The notes under the pieces: generated by a model
The model's database searches: none
What the model was told of the DNA's origin: nothing
The model's input: only the letters and a program-made list of their open reading frames with translations
Origin: Niastella sp. OAS944
Lineage (GTDB): Bacteria > Bacteroidota > Bacteroidia > Chitinophagales > Chitinophagaceae
DNA length: 64,000 nt
Assembly (NCBI GenBank): GCA_024809215.1
Contig: JANUBW010000013.1
Span: 186,001 to 250,000 of the forward strand
Reading direction: 5' to 3'
Shown here: positions 59,620 to 64,000 of the stretch, piece after piece
How positions within the stretch are numbered: the first letter of the stretch is position 1
Layout: every line of letters starts with the position of its first letter
Made by a program: the position numbers and the translations under genes

Positions 59620-60315
59620 ATGAAGTACCAGCACATCTTTTTCGACCTCGATCATACACTGTGGGATTTTGAAACCAATAGCCGCCAAACACTCAACGAC
59701 TTATTTCATACCTATAATCTGGAATCAAGGGGCGTTCACAGCTTTGAAATGTTTCACCAAAGCTATTTTGCACACAACGAAAAATTGTGGGACCGCTTCA
59801 GAAAAGGCTTTATTAAATTAGATGACCTGCGCTGGAAACGTATGGTGCTTACCCTGCTCGATTTTAAAATTGGGGATGAAAAGCTGGCCCATGAAATGGC
59901 AAAACGTTTTCTTGATCTGCTGCCTACACGTAAAACCTTATTTCCCCATACTGTTGAAATTTTAACCTACCTCACCAATAAGGGATACCGCCTGCATTTG
60001 ATCACTAACGGTTTTGAACAGGTACAACATATGAAGCTAAAATATGCGGGTATCGACAGCTACTTTAAAGAAGTGATCACATCTGAGGGTAGTAGTTATA
60101 CCAAGCCCAATAAGGAGATCTTTGATTATGCCTTTCAAAAAACAAAAGCATTACCTGCGGAAAGCATAATGATAGGCGATAATATCGATGCCGATATTAA
60201 GGGCGCCATTAACGCCGGCATTGATCAGATATATGTTAACCACCTGAACATTGCCCCTACTATACAACCAACATATACTGTTTACTCATTGAAAGAACTG
60301 GAGAATATATTCTAA
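59620..60315 (+). CDS. yjjG: YjjG-type noncanonical pyrimidine nucleotidase (HAD family)
   Basis: A 231-residue HAD phosphatase. Motif I FFDLDHTLWDFE (nucleophile Asp9, acid Asp11), motif II LHLITNGFEQVQ, motif III Lys in SYTKPNKEIFDYAF and motif IV MIGDNIDADIKGA. The helical cap around residues 17-85 (NDLFHTYNLESRG, FHQSYFAHNEKLW) matches YjjG, which removes phosphate from noncanonical pyrimidine nucleotides. The general HAD call is certain; YjjG is likely. A terminator follows immediately. Confidence 0.9.
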   Translation: MKYQHIFFDLDHTLWDFETNSRQTLNDLFHTYNLESRGVHSFEMFHQSYFAHNEKLWDRFRKGFIKLDDLRWKRMVLTLLDFKIGDEKLAHEMAKRFLDLLPTRKTLFPHTVEILTYLTNKGYRLHLITNGFEQVQHMKLKYAGIDSYFKEVITSEGSSYTKPNKEIFDYAFQKTKALPAESIMIGDNIDADIKGAINAGIDQIYVNHLNIAPTIQPTYTVYSLKELENIF

Positions 60316-60318
60316 AAG

Positions 60319-60355
60319 AAAAAGGTGAGCCGCTTAAAAAACAGCTCACCTTTCT
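60319..60355. terminator. Terminator shared by yjjG and psd
   Basis: Perfect 10-bp stem AAAGGTGAGC (60321-60330) with GCTCACCTTT (60344-60353), with T/A runs on both sides. It serves convergent transcripts. The left arm AAAAAGGTGAGCCGC resembles the terminator at 5736-5772. Confidence 0.85.
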
Positions 60356-60372
60356 ATATTGCTCTACACTTT

Positions 60373-61032
60373 TTATTTCAACGAACCAATTACGGTTACA
60401 CCACCTTTAACTACTTCATTCAGCTTTACCGTGATCTTTGTATCGAGCGGCAACAACAGATCTACACGGCTACCGAATTTAATAAAACCCAGTTCGGCAG
60501 TTTGTTCCACTTTCTGACCAACACTCAGGTAGTTTACAATTCTTTTGGCCAATGCGCCTGCAATTTGTTTTACCAGCACCTCGCCTTTCGGATGACGGAT
60601 CACCGCAGTGTGACGTTCATTTTCAGTAGATGATTTAGGATGCCAGGCCACCAGAAATTTTCCTTTATGATAATGGTTATATACCACTTCACCAGTTACC
60701 GGGTTACGGTTCACATGCACGTTGGCCGGGCTCATAAACACAGAAACCTGTAATCTTTTATCTTTAAAATACTCCTCATCATATACCTCTTCAATAACAA
60801 CCACTTTACCATCGGCAGGACAAACAATTAGATCATTGCCTACTGTCAGCTGCCGGCGGGGAATTCGGAAGAAAGAAATAATGAATAAAAACAAAACCAG
60901 CGTAGCTATAAAAATCAACCAGGTTAACCAGGCCATGTAGCCACTAATGAGATTAAAAGATACCAGGTTAATAACAGCAAACAATATAGCGCTGATCAAT
61001 ATACTCTTATAGCCTTCTTTATGAATGGTCAT
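60373..61032 (-). CDS. psd: Phosphatidylserine decarboxylase family protein
   Basis: A 219-residue pyruvoyl-dependent decarboxylase making phosphatidylethanolamine from phosphatidylserine. N-terminal hydrophobic segments lie at about 8-30 and 34-54. Conserved parts are LIVCPADGKVVVIEEV, VSVFMSPANVHVNRNPVTGEV (active-site His region) and the self-cleavage motif FGSRVD (Gly187-Ser188). It is the short bacterial form (PSD-B type). It lies 52 bases after a lipoprotein gene, which is coupled to cdsA, so it fits a phospholipid-synthesis operon. Confidence 0.93.
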   Translation of the reverse strand: MTIHKEGYKSILISAILFAVINLVSFNLISGYMAWLTWLIFIATLVLFLFIISFFRIPRRQLTVGNDLIVCPADGKVVVIEEVYDEEYFKDKRLQVSVFMSPANVHVNRNPVTGEVVYNHYHKGKFLVAWHPKSSTENERHTAVIRHPKGEVLVKQIAGALAKRIVNYLSVGQKVEQTAELGFIKFGSRVDLLLPLDTKITVKLNEVVKGGVTVIGSLK

Positions 61033-61084
61033 TTAAAAATTTTAGGGGTTAAAATTACAAAATAGTATGCATCACAGCATTTCT

Positions 61085-61720
61085 TTATTTGGCGATCCTG
61101 GCAGCCCCGAATTTATTCCATTGTTTATTGGCAAATTCAAGGAAGGCTTCAGGCGCCTTTTCAAACTTCTTTTCTACCTTTTTTTCGCCGCCCAGCGTTT
61201 GCGCTCCTTTGGCTACGGTAGTAGTACCTGTTATTGTATAAAAGTCCTTGCCTTCATAAAACACCAGTTTCTTTTCATCCGGTGCCAGCTCCAGCCGGCA
61301 TCCCTTAACCAGGGCAAAACCCACTTCGGCAATACCATCATTATCAAGATCGGTGACAGAGAGCGAATTGCTGAAAAAATCGCACTTTACATCAAAAGCG
61401 CAATCATCTACCACTTCGCTTATTTTTCCAACTTCCTTAAACGTATTATCGGCCATTTTTATGAAATGGTAAGCAAATAACTTTGAGCCGCGGGTTGCAT
61501 CCAACACATTTGCCCAGTAAACACCTGTTGCGGTAAGTATAACAATGTTTTCACCTCGATTATCGTTCCATCTTTTGCCTTGTTTTATCTGCCCTTTGTA
61601 CAGTTTTTTGCTGATCATGTCGGTCTTAAAATCAAGCAAAGGCACCGGCGTTTCTTTAGGTGACGCTGTACAACTTAATAATGTGGTTAACAGGATAATG
61701 ATTAGTAGTTGAGATTTCAT
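61085..61720 (-). CDS. Lipoprotein, unknown function
   Basis: A 211-residue lipoprotein with lipobox TTLLSC (Cys17). The body contains YKGQIKQGKRWNDNRGENI, VILTATGVYWANVLDATRG, CAFDVKCDFFSNSLSVTDLD and DGIAEVGFALVKGCRLELAP, a pattern seen in Bacteroidota proteins that carry a single VCBS/FG-GAP-like calcium loop (DLDNDGIAEV). Start at 61720 is chosen because the signal peptide starts there; its ATG overlaps the cdsA stop (ATGA). It may have a housekeeping role in the envelope, linked by operon to phospholipid synthesis. No domain family recognised. Confidence 0.8.
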   Translation of the reverse strand: MKSQLLIIILLTTLLSCTASPKETPVPLLDFKTDMISKKLYKGQIKQGKRWNDNRGENIVILTATGVYWANVLDATRGSKLFAYHFIKMADNTFKEVGKISEVVDDCAFDVKCDFFSNSLSVTDLDNDGIAEVGFALVKGCRLELAPDEKKLVFYEGKDFYTITGTTTVAKGAQTLGGEKKVEKKFEKAPEAFLEFANKQWNKFGAARIAK

Positions 61721-62613
61721 TTTAGTGCCAGTTGAATATATAACCAAACGAATGGGATAGCTAACAGTAATGAATCAAACCGGTCTAAAAAGCCACCATG
61801 CCCGGGCATAATATGCCCACTGTCTTTCACATTGGCAACACGCTTCAGCTTGCTTTCAAGCAAATCGCCAGCTGTTCCCACAACGGCCGCAATAGCAGCA
61901 ATAGCAATCCAATGTATTACATGATACCCGTTGGCGGGTGCTGTAAAGTATCCTAATAACGCAATCACGGCAACACAAAGTATTGCGCCCCCAACTGTTC
62001 CTTCCCAGGTTTTTTTGGGTGAAATTTTAGAAAATGGCGTTTTACCTATCAGTGAGCCAACTATGTAAGCCATGGTATCATTGATCCAGATGGAACAAAT
62101 AAGTCCGATTGGGATCACTTTCCCCCAGCTGTCGGGAGAAAGCAACACATCTTCTTTTATAGGCGGAATAAAAGTACTTCGCAGGCTCATCATTAACCCC
62201 CAGGCTAAAGAGATATACAATAACCCGAGCGCTGAGTAACCAATATTCTTTGGCTTTATTTCCTTTGCAAACAACAGCTCTACTATAGGCAGTATAAAAA
62301 AGAACAACAGCCCAAGAAACCAGCCTATTTCATGCAAATGCATTCCGAAAAAACTAATGTTGTCGCTGGTAAAAAAAAGCATGATGCACCAGCCTGCCAA
62401 TTTCACGCCATATTTGTGAAAAGGCGTAATAGTAGTATAATCAGGATCAATTAATCCTATCAGTTTTTGATATTCGGACCAGCAGCCGAAATGGATTATG
62501 CTGAATAAAATAAAAAAGCTCCAGTGGTTCCATAACAGGCCTGTAAGCATAACCACTACAAAAACCACGGCTGTAAGCGATCGGGTTTTTAATGTTTTTA
62601 CGTTGAGCGCCAT
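61717..62613 (-). CDS. cdsA: Phosphatidate cytidylyltransferase
   Basis: A 298-residue inner-membrane enzyme that makes CDP-diacylglycerol from phosphatidate and CTP. It has about eight hydrophobic segments and the CDS signature near the C-terminus: SPKKTWEGTVGG, then GTAGDLLESKLKRVANVKDS, then GHIMPGHGGFLDRFDSLLLA. The Asp and Arg residues of this signature are all present. Start at 62613 (MALNVKTLKTRSL) is preferred to the ATG four codons upstream. It is the second gene of the CPBP-cdsA-lipoprotein-psd operon, with a 4-base overlap with the lipoprotein gene. Confidence 0.94.
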   Translation of the reverse strand: MALNVKTLKTRSLTAVVFVVVMLTGLLWNHWSFFILFSIIHFGCWSEYQKLIGLIDPDYTTITPFHKYGVKLAGWCIMLFFTSDNISFFGMHLHEIGWFLGLLFFFILPIVELLFAKEIKPKNIGYSALGLLYISLAWGLMMSLRSTFIPPIKEDVLLSPDSWGKVIPIGLICSIWINDTMAYIVGSLIGKTPFSKISPKKTWEGTVGGAILCVAVIALLGYFTAPANGYHVIHWIAIAAIAAVVGTAGDLLESKLKRVANVKDSGHIMPGHGGFLDRFDSLLLAIPFVWLYIQLALK

Positions 62614-62632
62614 AAGCAAAAACAAATATATT

Positions 62633-63538
62633 TTAGGCTATGAACTGATTGGTAGTGTTCAGTTCATCAGTATTATACACTTTGGAATAGGTTACTGTAG
62701 ATTGTTTTTGAAAATACCATAGAATGGCCCAAACAACAATGCCGCTTACTATAGCAGCCAGTACCGGGGTTTCGGGATTTTTATCAATATACTTAGGGGC
62801 ATAGGAAGCGGCTATCACCTGCACAGCATTATTTACAAAATGCGCTATCATACTTGTGTATATGCTACCACTAAACCAGTACATAGCGCCCAATACAACG
62901 CCCAAAAACATCCTGGGTAAAAATCCGGCAAACTGCATATGGAATGCTGAAAATATAATGGCGGTCATTACAATACCGGCCCAGGGGATTCTGCAGATAT
63001 GAATTATGATCCTTTGTAAACCGCTTCTAAAGAAAAGCTCTTCACAAACTGCTGGTAACAAGGCTATAATAAACACGTTAATAACGATATCAAGTGGCGA
63101 GTTCACTTTCAGAAAAGCTGCCATTTGCTTCGATGACGTTTCTTCCAATTTTACCAGTTCACTAGGCAGGGGAATACGTGAATTAAGATCGCCCAGCCAA
63201 AAAACAAAAGGCATGGCAAGTAAAATACCAACAATGCCCAAAACATACATATTCGATCTTTCAGCCTTTTTTAAACCTAAAAAATAACCATAATTACCGG
63301 TGAAAGTGAACCGGACAAATATATAAACAGGAAATACGAACAGAATAATTGAAGCAAGCGCCTGCAGAATTTTGGCAATACCTATATCACGAGGGTTGTT
63401 AAGATCAACGCTATTGATGCCACTTACACTATAAACAATTAATGTTAAGGACATTATGAAAACATAAGTCAAGCAGAAAAAACCAAAGAGCACCCCTAAT
63501 TGGCGCCAGGGCGATGCTAAACGTAAATGACCTCTCAT
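62633..63538 (-). CDS. CPBP family intramembrane metalloprotease
   Basis: A 301-residue polytopic membrane protease of the Abi/CAAX-protease-like family. Motif 1 CEELFFRSGL (Glu166-Glu167, Arg171), motif 2 FSAFHMQFAG (His200), motif 3 IAHFVNNAV (His233, Asn237). About seven hydrophobic helices. The ATG at 63538 is preferred over a 117-base longer frame that would start at 63655 and extends through the divergent promoter. It begins the operon leading to cdsA. Substrates are unknown; family members include CAAX proteases and proteins linked to bacteriocin immunity. Confidence 0.9.
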   Translation of the reverse strand: MRGHLRLASPWRQLGVLFGFFCLTYVFIMSLTLIVYSVSGINSVDLNNPRDIGIAKILQALASIILFVFPVYIFVRFTFTGNYGYFLGLKKAERSNMYVLGIVGILLAMPFVFWLGDLNSRIPLPSELVKLEETSSKQMAAFLKVNSPLDIVINVFIIALLPAVCEELFFRSGLQRIIIHICRIPWAGIVMTAIIFSAFHMQFAGFLPRMFLGVVLGAMYWFSGSIYTSMIAHFVNNAVQVIAASYAPKYIDKNPETPVLAAIVSGIVVWAILWYFQKQSTVTYSKVYNTDELNTTNQFIA

Positions 63539-63566
63539 AGGCTGGTATAAACAAAGAATTAGTGTG

Positions 63567-63574
63567 TAAATTTG
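63567..63574 (+). promoter_or_regulatory. Promoter -7 box (TAAATTTG) of the dus gene
   Basis: TAAATTTG fits TAnnTTTG and lies 108 bases upstream of the ATG at 63683. The -33 element is not convincing. Confidence 0.35.
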
Positions 63575-63682
63575 CAGCCGCGCGCAAATCCTTGTAAGGG
63601 TGCAAGATAAGGTGTTGTGATTTGCTTTCAAATTATAAGTACATAGGTCGGGCACAGCGCATTTAACTATAACTCAAGAAAA

Positions 63683-64000
63683 ATGGTAAAAATCGCTAAC
63701 ATATTGCTCCCTGATTTCCCACTGCTTCTGGCTCCTATGGAGGATGTAAGCGACCCGCCCTTCCGTTTCGTTTGTAAACAAAACGGAGCCGATCTCATGT
63801 ACAGCGAATTCATTTCCAGCGAAGGCCTCATTCGCGATGCTATCAAAAGCAAACAAAAACTCGACTTTAACGAATTTGAACGCCCCTTTGGTATTCAGAT
63901 ATTTGGCGGCGATGAAGAAGCTATGGCCATGAGCGCCAGAATTGTAGATACCGTTCAACCCGATCTGGTCGATATCAATTTTGGCTGCCCCGTAAAAAAA
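63683..64000 (+). CDS. dus: tRNA-dihydrouridine synthase (DusB-like), 5' part
   Basis: The first 106 codons of a TIM-barrel flavin enzyme that reduces uridines in tRNA. Visible motifs are LLLAPMEDVSDPPFRFVCKQ, the GADLMYSEFIS strand, PFGIQIFGGDEEAMAMSA and the DINFGCPVKK block at the window edge, where the catalytic Cys is the C of GCPV. All other residues lie outside the window. The ATG at 63683 is the family start; the gene is divergent from the CPBP-cdsA operon. Confidence 0.93.
   Translation, partial: MVKIANILLPDFPLLLAPMEDVSDPPFRFVCKQNGADLMYSEFISSEGLIRDAIKSKQKLDFNEFERPFGIQIFGGDEEAMAMSARIVDTVQPDLVDINFGCPVKK

Overview
This 64 kb window looks like ordinary chromosome from a member of the Bacteroidota, most likely the Chitinophagaceae (a Chitinophaga/Niastella-like organism). 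The evidence is the gliding-motility genes gldA and gldH, a SusD-type lipoprotein, ECF sigma factors paired with membrane regulators, an enolase-divIC pair, LytS/LytTR and propeller sensor kinases, and promoters of the Bacteroidota form TAnnTTTG. No tRNA, rRNA, insertion sequence, integrase, phage gene or CRISPR array was seen. 

Layout. 1-5.4 kb: end of a RidA gene, kbl, a small membrane protein, an ECF sigma / anti-sigma-like / outer-membrane protein trio and an L,D-transpeptidase. 5.8-12.1 kb: a FAS1-SusD fusion lipoprotein, acs, and an MHS transporter with a small membrane partner. 12.2-15.2 kb: a small membrane protein, a SulP anion transporter and a beta-carbonic anhydrase, probably a bicarbonate uptake unit. 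15.3-19.8 kb: gldA, a DUF4259 protein, eno, divIC-like, a small protein and nth. 19.8-20.4 kb: an AT-rich 42-bp tandem repeat. 20.5-27.4 kb: a tight four-gene signalling operon (SdiA-regulated lipoprotein, phosphoesterase/Omp85-barrel fusion, HD-PycTM membrane protein, membrane class III nucleotide cyclase). 27.4-28.8 kb: a tandem pair of paralogous exported proteins, the second with a nonsense codon. 28.9-42.9 kb: korA, a polysaccharide deacetylase, a DinB protein, a GH3/serine-hydrolase fusion, mutL, a second ECF sigma with a membrane-barrel fusion partner, PBP4 and an arginase-like protein. 43-52.3 kb: pheS, a 3-hydroxyacyl-CoA dehydrogenase, an epimerase, a CarboxypepD_reg-like protein, a LytS/LytTR two-component pair and an lpxD paralogue. 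53-64 kb: an RluE-like pseudouridine synthase, yicC, gldH, an OmpR-type two-component pair, batD, an SDR, yjjG, a CPBP-cdsA-lipoprotein-psd operon and the start of a dihydrouridine synthase gene. 

The most interesting material is: (1) the operon at 20.5-27.4 kb, whose last two genes resemble a Pycsar effector/cyclase pair, with unusual substrate residues in the cyclase and an upstream phosphoesterase with a possible kinase-like middle region; (2) a dispersed family of at least nine intergenic imperfect palindromes built from iterated short words, several ending just before a start codon; (3) the tandem repeat at 19.86-20.17 kb; (4) a sigma-linked inner-membrane protein fused by a long linker to an outer-membrane barrel-like domain. 

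All calls come from reading the sequence and recalled family knowledge. No database search or folding program was run.
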